Source of the DNA: Bacteroidales bacterium
Lineage (GTDB): Bacteria; Bacteroidota; Bacteroidia; Bacteroidales; UBA932
Direction: 5' to 3'
DNA length: 16,673 nt
Assembly: GCA_018433265.1 (NCBI GenBank)
Contig: JAHDRO010000399.1
Span: 1-16,673 of the forward strand
A model generated the notes under the pieces. The model was given only the letters and a program-made list of their open reading frames with translations. It did not search any database and was not told the origin of the DNA. Shown one piece after another: positions 6,439 through 14,991 of the stretch (its first letter is position 1; each line of letters begins with the position of its first letter). The translations under genes were made by a program, and so were the position numbers.

Positions 6439-8080
6439 TAATCCTTATCCACTTTTTTTTGACAGATAAAGAGTATGGAATTTCAGTAGATAAAGGTTCC
6501 TCTACTTTTACTTCATCAATCAAGTCAAAGCCTGTTGTTGTAATTGCTCTATCGATACCAAAATATTCAAAAGCATGCTTTGGTATATTTATTTTGATCA
6601 AAGAATCAACATTTGAAAAATTGACAACAATAAGTATTATTTCATTCTGAAATGATCTTAGAAAAGAATAATGCAATTTAGGATTATAATAATCAGATTC
6701 AGGATTCACGTATTGAATATCATAATTTTTACCTTCAGATACTGCTTTTTCCAAAGTTGAGATTGACATTAATTTCCTGTAAATCTTCCTAATGTCAGGT
6801 TCTTCCTTGCTTGACCTCCATGTTTTAATTGAAGATAATGCCCAATAGTCATATATCGACGTCTTTCCGTCCAAAGAGCTGAAGCCTTCTGTATCCATGC
6901 CTCTTTCTCCAAGTTCCTGTGCAAAATAAATCATAAAGGGCGACTGGTTGAGCATCAAAGACACAGTTAATGCAGGAATTGCAGAAAAAGGATCACATGC
7001 ATAAAAATCTGATGCAGCACGCACCTCGTCATGATTTTCTATAAAGTTGAGCATTCTGGGTTGAATGGAACCGAGCGACTGCCAACATTTAGTAATATCT
7101 TCAGCAGACTTATTACCCAGAGTTATCATTTTAAGAGTATCATAAAGCCCAACTTTGTCATAAAGATAATCAAAACTCCCAAACTCAAGATAATCTGAGT
7201 ATTTAGAGGGATTATAAACCTCTGCTATGAAAATTGATTCCGGAAATTTCTGTTTTGCTTTGGGAATAGCCTTATGCCAAAATTGTATTGGAACCATTTC
7301 TGCCATATCACATCTAAATCCGTCAATACCTGTCATTAACCAAAAATTTAAGATGTCGTCCATTTTGTTCCAAGTATCAGGAACTGGGTCAAAGTAACAT
7401 ATTCCACCGGACTTGTAATCAACTCCGTAGTTTAGTTTAACAGTTTCAAACCAGTCATTAATAGTGGGATCTGACCTGAAACAATCATTACCTGATACTT
7501 TAGCAGGGAATTCGTAGTAAATTTCAGACGGATAACTGGATGATATAGGCGATTTAAAGCTCTCGTTTTGGATATAATAAAAATTATTCATTGGATGAAA
7601 TGAATAGCCCGGATTATCTGAAGATCCAAAATCACGAATAAAATCCGGTGTAGAATCAGACATATAGACTCTTGCAACATGATTTGGCACAAAATCTATC
7701 AGCACTTTCATGCCTGCATTGTGAACTCTGTCAATCAGCTCTTTGAATTCATTAAATCGATTATATACATTTCCGGCGAGATCAGGATCCACATCATAAT
7801 AGTCTTTTATTGCATATGGTGAACCGGCTTCGCCTTTAACCAGTTGATTATAATCTTTGAATATTCCATAACTTGAATAATCTGTCTTAGTGGAATGTTC
7901 AATAATTCCTGTAAACCAAATGTATGTACATCCAAGTTCTTTGATTGACTCTAACATACAGTCATCAAAATCGGAAAATTTACCACACCCATTAACATCT
8001 ATTGTCCCTCCCGGAACACATTCACTAGTCGTATTCCCAAACAGTCTTGGTAATACCTGGTAAATAATAAATTTCCCCAT
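6419..8080 (-). CDS. Cytoplasmic GH13 alpha-amylase family enzyme
   Basis: A 553-residue GH13 (alpha/beta)8-barrel hydrolase. All conserved regions are present: region I VLIDFVPNH (126-134), region II GIDGFRCDMAEM (251-262) with nucleophile Asp258, region III FIAEVYN (284-290) with acid/base Glu287, and region IV FIENHDEV (346-353) with Asp351. The last about 100 residues form a beta-rich C-terminal domain. No signal peptide is present, so it acts in the cytoplasm, probably on maltodextrin or stored glycogen-like glucan; the exact product pattern cannot be read from sequence. The N-terminus (IIYQVLPRLFGN) closely resembles a conserved Bacteroides family, from memory. It starts 9 nt after the phosphofructokinase stop, so the two form an operon. 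The stop lies within umuC on the other strand: a tail-to-tail overlap with no room for a separate terminator. Confidence 0.9.
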   Translation of the reverse strand: MGKFIIYQVLPRLFGNTTSECVPGGTIDVNGCGKFSDFDDCMLESIKELGCTYIWFTGIIEHSTKTDYSSYGIFKDYNQLVKGEAGSPYAIKDYYDVDPDLAGNVYNRFNEFKELIDRVHNAGMKVLIDFVPNHVARVYMSDSTPDFIRDFGSSDNPGYSFHPMNNFYYIQNESFKSPISSSYPSEIYYEFPAKVSGNDCFRSDPTINDWFETVKLNYGVDYKSGGICYFDPVPDTWNKMDDILNFWLMTGIDGFRCDMAEMVPIQFWHKAIPKAKQKFPESIFIAEVYNPSKYSDYLEFGSFDYLYDKVGLYDTLKMITLGNKSAEDITKCWQSLGSIQPRMLNFIENHDEVRAASDFYACDPFSAIPALTVSLMLNQSPFMIYFAQELGERGMDTEGFSSLDGKTSIYDYWALSSIKTWRSSKEEPDIRKIYRKLMSISTLEKAVSEGKNYDIQYVNPESDYYNPKLHYSFLRSFQNEIILIVVNFSNVDSLIKINIPKHAFEYFGIDRAITTTGFDLIDEVKVEEPLSTEIPYSLSVKKKWIRIIKFLFQ

Positions 8081-8089
8081 CTCGGAAAA

Positions 8090-9322
8090 CTACCAGTTCA
8101 GAATTTTCATAAAATCATATTCTTCCGGATCAGGGAGATATTTAGAAGCAGCTTTATAATCACTTTCTGTTATAAAATGAAATATATTTTTAATTACTGC
8201 TTGAACACGGTCAGAATCGATACTCACTCCTCTTGGTGATATCTTTCCTGTAATAGGATCTTGTATTTCTGACAGATATAAAGGTTTAACTTTCCCAAGG
8301 TGATCTATATAAACCATACAGCCCGTATTCCCTTCTGTAAAGAGCTGATAAACACCTATACCAAGTTCAGTGCAATATACAAGATCATATGCTACAGGCG
8401 ACTGACATCTAAGTTCGTATCCAAGTTCAACAGGGCGAATTTTTACTTCAATATTAAGCTCGTTTAATCTCTTTTCGACTAACTCACAGAAAATATGAGC
8501 TTTGGAGATTTTGCCAAGTTCAGGATGACCATGATCGTCATATGAAAATATAATACCGGATTTTGTTAATTCTTCATTGCTGAGTTCATGAAATATGCCT
8601 TCTGATATCATAACTGATCCGTACTTAATGCCCAAAATAGCCCTTTTAACTATTGAAGAGACAGACAATTTAATAATTTTGTCTAGCGTAATAGTCGTTT
8701 TATTGAACATTTCCGGTATCACAATCATAGGATAGTGTGCTGCAGAACCAATTCCAAAAGCAAGATGACCAGCTGTTCTACCCATTGCACATATGATAAA
8801 CCAGTTGTTGCTTGTCCTTGCATCTTCATATATAGTCGTAGCGAGTCTTGCTCCTTCTGCCTTGGCTGATTCATAACCGAATGTAGGCCTTTGAAGCGGT
8901 AAAGGAAGATCGTTGTCTATTGTTTTAGGAACATGAATATTGGCAATTTGATAATTGCGTTCATAAAGATATCTTGCAACCCTGTTTGCCGTTGATGCAG
9001 TATCATCACCTCCGATTGTTACTAATAGTTTTATATTGTTTTTAGTAAACAGTTCCAGATTGAAATTATTTTCAAAATCTTCTGCCGTCGGTTTGTAACG
9101 ACTCATAACCAAATATGATCCACCTCTGTTAAAAATTGAATCTGCCAAAATAAAATCCAGCTCCACAACGTCAGGTTTTTGTGAGAACAACCCTTTATAA
9201 CCTCCATTAATTCCCAATACTCTGTATCCTTTGGATATAAAAGTTTTTGTAATACTGGCTATAACAGTGTTAATTCCAGGAGCCGGACCTCCTCCTGTCA
9301 ATATAATGATTGTTTCTTTCAT
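8090..9322 (-). CDS. pfp: Diphosphate-dependent phosphofructokinase (fructose-6-phosphate 1-phosphotransferase)
   Basis: A 410-residue PFK-family enzyme predicted to interconvert fructose 6-phosphate plus PPi with fructose 1,6-bisphosphate plus Pi, reversibly. Two residues that separate donor use are both of the PPi type: Asp107 in IGGDDTAS (103-110), where ATP enzymes have GGDGS, and Lys133 in PKTIDNDL (132-139), where ATP enzymes have PGTIDND. Asp136 is the catalytic base. Other motifs are GGGPAPGINTVI (10-21), PTFGYESA (146-153), MGRTAGHLA (180-188) and GYELR. From memory the order and wording match the Thermotoga maritima PPi-PFK rather than the long (about 550-residue) Bacteroides type. 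It is the first gene of a unit with the amylase, placing glucan breakdown and ATP-sparing glycolysis together. The start follows a TACCTTTG promoter box. Confidence 0.88.
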   Translation of the reverse strand: MKETIIILTGGGPAPGINTVIASITKTFISKGYRVLGINGGYKGLFSQKPDVVELDFILADSIFNRGGSYLVMSRYKPTAEDFENNFNLELFTKNNIKLLVTIGGDDTASTANRVARYLYERNYQIANIHVPKTIDNDLPLPLQRPTFGYESAKAEGARLATTIYEDARTSNNWFIICAMGRTAGHLAFGIGSAAHYPMIVIPEMFNKTTITLDKIIKLSVSSIVKRAILGIKYGSVMISEGIFHELSNEELTKSGIIFSYDDHGHPELGKISKAHIFCELVEKRLNELNIEVKIRPVELGYELRCQSPVAYDLVYCTELGIGVYQLFTEGNTGCMVYIDHLGKVKPLYLSEIQDPITGKISPRGVSIDSDRVQAVIKNIFHFITESDYKAASKYLPDPEEYDFMKILNW

Positions 9323-9349
9323 CTTTTTTCTTAATTTTATTTATCCGTG

Positions 9350-9380
9350 CAAAGGTAACAATAAATAAAAAAAATCTAAA
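9350..9380 (-). promoter_or_regulatory. Promoter for the phosphofructokinase-amylase operon
   Basis: On the minus strand TACCTTTG (9357-9350), followed by C, is an exact TAnnTTTG -7 box. TTTA at 9380-9377 lies 19 nt upstream as a one-mismatch -33 element (consensus TTTG). The predicted start is about 20 nt before the ATG at 9322. Confidence 0.5.
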
Positions 9381-9384
9381 TTTG
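9377..9384 (+). promoter_or_regulatory. Possible -7 box of the ligA promoter
   Basis: TAAATTTG fits TAnnTTTG and lies 11 nt before the ligA ATG, so the leader would be only a few nucleotides. No TTTG or TTG is found at the -33 position on this strand, so support is weak. The box physically overlaps the -33 element proposed for the divergent operon. Confidence 0.3.
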
Positions 9385-9395
9385 TAGGTAGTGAT

Positions 9396-11414
9396 ATGAA
9401 AAAATCAGATAAGTTAATACTTGATAGGATTCTTCAGTTAAGAGAGGAAATTAACGAGCATAATCAAAGGTACTACATTGATAATAAGCCGATTATATCT
9501 GATTTCGATTATGATCTTCTTTTAAATGAGCTCGAAACATTAGAGCGGAAATATCCACAATTCAAGTCTAATGATTCCCCTTCCTTACATGTTGGAAGTG
9601 ACATTTTATCACAGGATAAAGGCATTCCTTTCAAGCAAGTTGCACATAAATATCCAATGCTTTCAATTAGTAATACTTACGATAAGGAAGAACTAATACT
9701 TTTTGATGAAAGAGTCAGAAAAATCTTACAACATTCCGTCGAATATGTTTGTGAGCTAAAGATAGATGGGGTAGCAATATGTTTAACATACTTTAAGGGA
9801 AAACTAATAAAAGCAGTTACAAGAGGTGATGGTTTTGTAGGTGATGACGTAACAAAAAATGTACTAAAAATTAATTCAGTGCCTAAGGAACTTTCTGATT
9901 ATGGCTATCCTGATGAATTCGAAGTTAGAGGTGAAATATTCATGCCGTGGGAATCTTTTGATGAATTAAACCGCCAAAGGGAAGAAAATGAAGAAGAATT
10001 ATTCGCAAATCCTAGAAATGCAGCTTCAGGTTCTCTTAAGCTGCTTAATAGCGAAGAGGTTGGAAAGCGTGGATTACAAGCTTTGTTTTATCATCTTATG
10101 ATAGACGATCCAAAATATATTACACATTTTGAACTTCTTGAACAGGCTCGAAAATGGGGATTGCCGACCTCTCCATATGTTAGAAAATGTGAAGATTTAA
10201 CGCAAGTATTTGAATATTTGGATTTTTGGAATGTTGAAAGGACAGGACTTCCCTATCCTATTGATGGTGTTGTTATCAAATTAAACAACCTTAACGATCA
10301 AAAATTACTGGGCAATACGGCAAAATCACCTCGATGGGCAACAGCATTTAAATTTAAACCTGAACAGGCTCTGTCCAAAGTCATATCTGTTGATTTTCAG
10401 GTTGGAAGAACAGGCGCTATTACACCTGTTGCAAATCTTGAACCGGTTCTTCTTTCAGGTACAACTGTCAAAAGAGCAACTCTTCATAACATTGACCAGA
10501 TAAGGGCATTGGATCTGCATATTAATGACTATGTATATGTAGAAAAAGGTGGAGAAATTATACCTAAAATTACTGCTGTTGACTTTTCCAAACGTGGTAA
10601 CATTATTGTGCCTGTAATATTTCCTGATAAATGTCCTGACTGTGGAACACAATTGATAAAAGAAGAGAGTGAGGCAAAGCATTATTGTCCTAACCAATAT
10701 GGTTGTCCAACACAAATTAAGGCAAGATTCCTGCATTTCTGCTGCAGAAAAGCAATGGATATTATTGCCGGAGAAGCTACGATTGATCAGCTTTATAACA
10801 AAGGTTATATCAAAGTGCTTTCAGATATTTACAGGTTAACAGTTGAACAGCTTTTATCTTTGGATGGCTGGAAAGGGAGATCTGCAGACAGATTTCTGAA
10901 AAGTGTTGAAAAATCCAAGAGTGTACCATTTTCCAGAGTGCTTTATGCATTGGGTATAAGATATGTTGGTGAGACTACGGCAAAAAATCTCGCCAGCCAT
11001 TTTTTAAGTATTGATAATATCATTTCTGCAAGTAGGGAAGAACTTCTGGAAGTTGAAGAAGTTGGAGATAAACTGGCAGATTCAATCATTTCTTTTTTTT
11101 CCGTTCCTGTTAACCTACAACTAATTAATGATTTTAAACATATTGGTCTTAAACTTGAGGAGAAAACTGAAAATAAAACTGTCTCCACAAAACTATCAGG
11201 TCTTAATATTGTTATTTCTGGTGTGTTCCCAATTTCACGAGAAGAGATGAAATCTCTGATTGAAAGCCATTCAGGGAAAGCTGCAAATACAGTTACACCC
11301 AATACTTCATATCTTCTTGTGGGAGAAAACCCGGGATCTTCAAAACTGCAAAAGGCAAAACAGTTAGGAATCCCAATGATTACTGAAAAAGAATTAAGAG
11401 AAATGATTGGTTAA
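9396..11414 (+). CDS. ligA: NAD-dependent DNA ligase LigA
   Basis: A 672-residue, full-length LigA, which seals nicks in replication and repair using NAD. Domains in order: Ia (about 1-70, with the NAD-binding YYIDNKPIISDFDYD stretch at 26-40), adenylation domain with the AMP-accepting Lys122 in LKIDG (121-125), OB fold, a four-Cys zinc site C413, C416, C431, C437 (spacing as in E. coli LigA C408, C411, C426, C432), helix-hairpin-helix repeats (about 450-590) and a C-terminal BRCT domain (about 598-672, with LSGLNIVISGVF, GSSKLQKAKQLG). The start follows a TAAATTTG box and gives the usual N-terminus. It opens a plus-strand run of closely spaced genes, with fprA 21 nt downstream. Confidence 0.97.
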   Translation: MKKSDKLILDRILQLREEINEHNQRYYIDNKPIISDFDYDLLLNELETLERKYPQFKSNDSPSLHVGSDILSQDKGIPFKQVAHKYPMLSISNTYDKEELILFDERVRKILQHSVEYVCELKIDGVAICLTYFKGKLIKAVTRGDGFVGDDVTKNVLKINSVPKELSDYGYPDEFEVRGEIFMPWESFDELNRQREENEEELFANPRNAASGSLKLLNSEEVGKRGLQALFYHLMIDDPKYITHFELLEQARKWGLPTSPYVRKCEDLTQVFEYLDFWNVERTGLPYPIDGVVIKLNNLNDQKLLGNTAKSPRWATAFKFKPEQALSKVISVDFQVGRTGAITPVANLEPVLLSGTTVKRATLHNIDQIRALDLHINDYVYVEKGGEIIPKITAVDFSKRGNIIVPVIFPDKCPDCGTQLIKEESEAKHYCPNQYGCPTQIKARFLHFCCRKAMDIIAGEATIDQLYNKGYIKVLSDIYRLTVEQLLSLDGWKGRSADRFLKSVEKSKSVPFSRVLYALGIRYVGETTAKNLASHFLSIDNIISASREELLEVEEVGDKLADSIISFFSVPVNLQLINDFKHIGLKLEEKTENKTVSTKLSGLNIVISGVFPISREEMKSLIESHSGKAANTVTPNTSYLLVGENPGSSKLQKAKQLGIPMITEKELREMIG

Positions 11415-11435
11415 TATTTACATAAATAATTATTA

Positions 11436-12620
11436 ATGAAAACAATTTTAATTAACAACAAAGTTTACTACATCGGAACTAACGACCGAAAAAAATCTTT
11501 ATTCGAGAATAATTGGCCGTTGCCTAAAGGTGTGTCTTATAACTCATATTTAATCTCTGATGACAAATCAGTTTTGATTGACACTTTGGAGTTTGGTTCT
11601 AAGGATAACTATGTTGAAGAGATAGATTGTATCTTAAATGGTAAACCTCTTGATTATCTTGTTGTAAATCATATGGAACCAGATCATTCTGGTATGATAA
11701 ATATTTTGCGCAGAATATATCCTTCAATGAAAATTGTTGGAAATTCTAAAACATATAAAATCCTTGAAGCATACTATAAAATTGGGAAAGAATGTTTCAT
11801 GGAAATTTCAGATGGAGATATACTGGATTTAGGTTATCATAAACTGAAATTTGTTATGACACCGTGGGTACATTGGCCAGAAACTATGATGACATATGAT
11901 TTGAGTGATCAAATTCTTTTTTCCTGTGATGCTTTTGGCTGCTTTGGAACTCTTGATGGAGCTGTTTTTGATGATGAACTTGATTTTGAATCAAGGTATC
12001 AAGGAGAGATGTTGAGATATTATTCAAATATCGTTGGAAAGTACAGCAACATGGTTCAGAAAGCTATCTCAAAATTTGACAATGTGTCAGTTAAGTTTAT
12101 TTGTCCGTCACATGGCCCAATCTGGCGTAAAGATCCTTTAAAGGCTCTGTCTCTATATGGCAGATGGAGTAAACATGAATCGGAAAAGGGAGTGGTTATA
12201 GCATATGCCTCAATGTATGGAAATACAGAAAAAATGGCTGATTATCTTGGACGAGAGATGGTTGAGAGAGGTATAAAGAATATTTATATTTACGATGTTT
12301 CCAAAACGCATGTTTCATACATACTCAGGGATATCTGGAAATACAATGCTGTAGTTCTTGGTTCATGTGCTTATAACACTGGAATGCATCCTATGATGGC
12401 TCAACTCTGTCACGAACTTGAAACTTCATCACCCAAAGGGAAACTTTATTCGCTGTTTGGTTCTTACAGTTGGAGTGGAGGCGGCTTAAAAATGCTTAAA
12501 GAATTTGCTTCTAAGATGGAATGGAAACTTTTTGCCGACCCTGTAGAGATAATTGGACATCCTGACAGTCAAAAGATAAAGGATCTGAGCACAATGGCTG
12601 ATAAATTGGCCAACTACTGA
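11436..12620 (+). CDS. fprA: Class A flavodiiron protein (O2/NO reductase), FprA-like
   Basis: A 394-residue cytoplasmic flavodiiron protein, reducing O2 to water and/or NO to N2O in anaerobes. The N-terminal metallo-beta-lactamase-like domain (about 1-250) has all diiron ligands: H79, E81, D83 in NHMEPDH (78-84), H146 in WVHWPE, D165 in SCDAFG and H226 in PSHGP; these numbers equal those I recall for Desulfovibrio gigas ROO. The flavodoxin domain (about 253-394) has the FMN phosphate loop SMYGNTE (259-265) and the SYSWSGGG segment near the C-terminus. There is no rubredoxin or NADH-oxidase extension, so it is class A and needs a separate rubredoxin or other electron donor, not seen here. It lies 21 nt after ligA and 26 nt before the yihY-like gene. 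Confidence 0.94.
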   Translation: MKTILINNKVYYIGTNDRKKSLFENNWPLPKGVSYNSYLISDDKSVLIDTLEFGSKDNYVEEIDCILNGKPLDYLVVNHMEPDHSGMINILRRIYPSMKIVGNSKTYKILEAYYKIGKECFMEISDGDILDLGYHKLKFVMTPWVHWPETMMTYDLSDQILFSCDAFGCFGTLDGAVFDDELDFESRYQGEMLRYYSNIVGKYSNMVQKAISKFDNVSVKFICPSHGPIWRKDPLKALSLYGRWSKHESEKGVVIAYASMYGNTEKMADYLGREMVERGIKNIYIYDVSKTHVSYILRDIWKYNAVVLGSCAYNTGMHPMMAQLCHELETSSPKGKLYSLFGSYSWSGGGLKMLKEFASKMEWKLFADPVEIIGHPDSQKIKDLSTMADKLANY

Positions 12621-12646
12621 AATTAATAAAACATGAGTAGAATATC

Positions 12647-13576
12647 TTGAAAAAACTTGCAGTAAAACACACTTATCAAAGAGTGCTTAAATTTCTCATG
12701 ATTGATATTTGGCATCTTGATCTATCCGAGCTGAGTGTGATGAAAGCCCGGATAATCAAATATTTGAAAGTGTTCATTATGACTGTCAGGGGCTTTACTA
12801 CCGATAAAGCTAATATTCAGGCTCACAGTCTTACTTATTATTCAACAATGTCTCTAGTACCTTTGGTTGCAGTCGTATTCGCTGTCACAAAAGGATTTGG
12901 ATATGGGAATGAGATGGAGACGCTTATTTATAAATATTTTGAAGGAAATGAGCAGATAATTAACTATCTGTTAAAATTTGCAGATAATATAATTGTTTCA
13001 CTTGAAAATGGTCTTTTTGGTTTTATAACTTTTATCATTTTAATATCTGCCGTTATATATCTGATGCTCAATATTGAAATGGCTTTTAACGACGTGTGGA
13101 AAGTTTCCGGAGGTAGACCTCTTCATAAAAGGCTTATCTTCTACCCTATATTGTTGATGTCTTTTCCATTCATTCTGCTTATATTTATGTCATTTGGTCT
13201 TATTTATACAGATGCTTTGAAATCAATAGGTCTGGAGCTTGATCGCTATGTGCCAATTACATCAATATTTACATGGCTTCTTTTATATGGAGTTGTTGTA
13301 TTAGTATTTTCAATGATGTACTTTTTAATACCAAATACTAAAGTTAAATTTGCAGCAGCATTTAACTCAGCTTTAATTCTTGCATTTGCTTTTATCGTTG
13401 TGCAGGTTTTATATGTTGAAACTCAATTACTTGTTACTGGGCTTAACACAGTGTACGGTGTATTTGCTGCTATTCCACTGTTCCTTGTATGGATGAACAT
13501 CAGTTGGACACTTATTCTGTTTGGAGCAGAACTTTCGCATTCGTTTCAAAATGTTGACAATTATAAAATATCATGA
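12647..13576 (+). CDS. YihY/BrkB-family inner membrane protein
   Basis: A membrane protein of up to 309 residues with the YihY/virulence-factor-BrkB fold: six hydrophobic segments at about 61-82, 122-147, 162-187, 205-229, 235-257 and 268-297. The family signature is clear in YGVFAAIPLFLVWMNIS (270-286) followed by LILFGAELSH (289-298), and in AHSLTYYSTMSLVPL (59-73). It was once called RNase BN by mistake; its real function is unknown. The start is uncertain: a TTG at 12647 gives the full N-terminus before IDIWHLD (19-25), where relatives also carry some residues, while the first ATG is at 12698 (residue 18). A five-codon frame (ATG at 12633, stop ending at 12650) overlaps the TTG. The stop overlaps hydG as ATGA, so translation is probably coupled. 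Confidence 0.85.
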   Translation: MKKLAVKHTYQRVLKFLMIDIWHLDLSELSVMKARIIKYLKVFIMTVRGFTTDKANIQAHSLTYYSTMSLVPLVAVVFAVTKGFGYGNEMETLIYKYFEGNEQIINYLLKFADNIIVSLENGLFGFITFIILISAVIYLMLNIEMAFNDVWKVSGGRPLHKRLIFYPILLMSFPFILLIFMSFGLIYTDALKSIGLELDRYVPITSIFTWLLLYGVVVLVFSMMYFLIPNTKVKFAAAFNSALILAFAFIVVQVLYVETQLLVTGLNTVYGVFAAIPLFLVWMNISWTLILFGAELSHSFQNVDNYKIS

Positions 13577-14988
13577 ATAACAGAATTTTATCTAAAGATG
13601 CAGAAGATTTCATAGATGACAAACTACTGCATTCACTTATTGAGAACACAAAGGAAGACAAAGGTCGCCTTCGGGAAATTTTTGCAAAAAGTAAGGCTAA
13701 ACAAGCTTTAAATCTTGAAGAAGTAGCTTCATTGCTTGCGATAAAATCCCGTGATGGTTTGGAAGAGCTCTATGAAACAGCACGTGATTTGAAAAGAGTT
13801 ATATATGGCAATAGAATAGTGCTTTTTGCTCCACTATATATTGGTAATAATTGTATTAACAATTGTTCATACTGTGGTTTTAGAAGTTCTCTGACAAATG
13901 CTGTTCGAAAAACTCTTACTAAAGAGGAGTTGATTGATGAGGTAGCTTCTCTTGAAAGAGAGGGACACAAAAGATTGATTTTGGTCTATGGAGAACATCC
14001 AAAATATTCTCCTGAGTTCATTGCCGATACAGTCAGGACATGTTACAGTGTAAAGGTTGGCAACGGGGAGATTCGTAGAGTTAACATTAATGCAGCACCA
14101 ATGAATGTTGAGGGTTATAAAATTGTCAAGGCGGCAGGTATAGGAACATTTCAAGTTTTTCAGGAAACATATCACAAAGAAACATATGCTAAATATCATC
14201 CGGCAAATACTGTAAAAGGTGACTACATGTGGCGTCTGGATGCAATGGACAGAGCATTCGAAGGAGGAATTGACGATATGGGCATAGGTGCCTTATTCGG
14301 ACTTTATGACTGGAGATATGATGTTTTAGGATTAGTAAGCCACGCTATTCACCTGCAAAAAAAATTAGGAGTTGGTCCTCATACAATAAGTTTTCCTCGT
14401 ATAAAGCCTGCACTCGGTTTGAATATTGATTTACCTTACGAAGTCACAGATGAACAATTTAAACAACTTGTTGCTACATTAAGAATATCTGTGCCATATA
14501 CTGGATTGATAATGACAGCAAGAGAGAGTCCAAAAATTAGAGATGAAGTAATTGAGTTTGGAGTTTCACAAATTGATGCCGGAACAAGGTTGGAAATCGG
14601 AGGTTACCAGGAAAAGAGAGATAGAGGTCAAGACTTGGACAGGGAACAATTTGAAGTTGGAGATCAAAGAGAGTTGGATGATGCAATCCGTTGGCTGATA
14701 GAGAAAGGGTTTATCCCGAGCTTTTGCACTTCATGCTACAGGCTTGGAAGAACTGGTGAACATTTCATGGAATACGCTATTCCGGGCTTCATTGGTAACT
14801 TCTGTACACCAAATGCAATGCTTACTCTTACTGAGTATCTTGAAGATTATTCATCAGAGGAGACAAAAAAAGCCGGATATGAGATGCTTGAGAATGAACT
14901 TGCTAAAATAAAAAACAGCGAAAGAAGAGCTGAGATTGCGGGTAAGATAGAGCAGATTAAAATGGGTAAAAGAGATTTGCGTTATTGA
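13573..14988 (+). CDS. hydG: [FeFe]-hydrogenase H-cluster maturase HydG (radical SAM tyrosine lyase)
   Basis: A 471-residue radical SAM enzyme that splits tyrosine into p-cresol, CO and cyanide, and builds the Fe(CO)2CN synthon for the H-cluster of [FeFe] hydrogenase. The radical SAM cluster motif CxxxCxxC is at C94, C98, C101 (preceded by PLYIGNN). The HydG-specific auxiliary cluster motif CX2CX22C is at C385, C388, C411, which separates HydG from ThiH and HydE. Length is standard. It overlaps the upstream yihY-like stop by 4 nt and sits 3 nt before the RelA/SpoT gene. HydE, HydF and the hydrogenase are not in the window, so hydG is unlinked from them here, at least within the 3' and 5' range seen. 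It implies a hydrogen-metabolising anaerobe. Confidence 0.96.
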   Translation: MNNRILSKDAEDFIDDKLLHSLIENTKEDKGRLREIFAKSKAKQALNLEEVASLLAIKSRDGLEELYETARDLKRVIYGNRIVLFAPLYIGNNCINNCSYCGFRSSLTNAVRKTLTKEELIDEVASLEREGHKRLILVYGEHPKYSPEFIADTVRTCYSVKVGNGEIRRVNINAAPMNVEGYKIVKAAGIGTFQVFQETYHKETYAKYHPANTVKGDYMWRLDAMDRAFEGGIDDMGIGALFGLYDWRYDVLGLVSHAIHLQKKLGVGPHTISFPRIKPALGLNIDLPYEVTDEQFKQLVATLRISVPYTGLIMTARESPKIRDEVIEFGVSQIDAGTRLEIGGYQEKRDRGQDLDREQFEVGDQRELDDAIRWLIEKGFIPSFCTSCYRLGRTGEHFMEYAIPGFIGNFCTPNAMLTLTEYLEDYSSEETKKAGYEMLENELAKIKNSERRAEIAGKIEQIKMGKRDLRY

Positions 14989-14991
14989 CAA

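Noticed and set aside
10455..11302. Minus-strand open frames inside ligA
   Set aside because: They are shadows of a full-length ligA with every domain intact.
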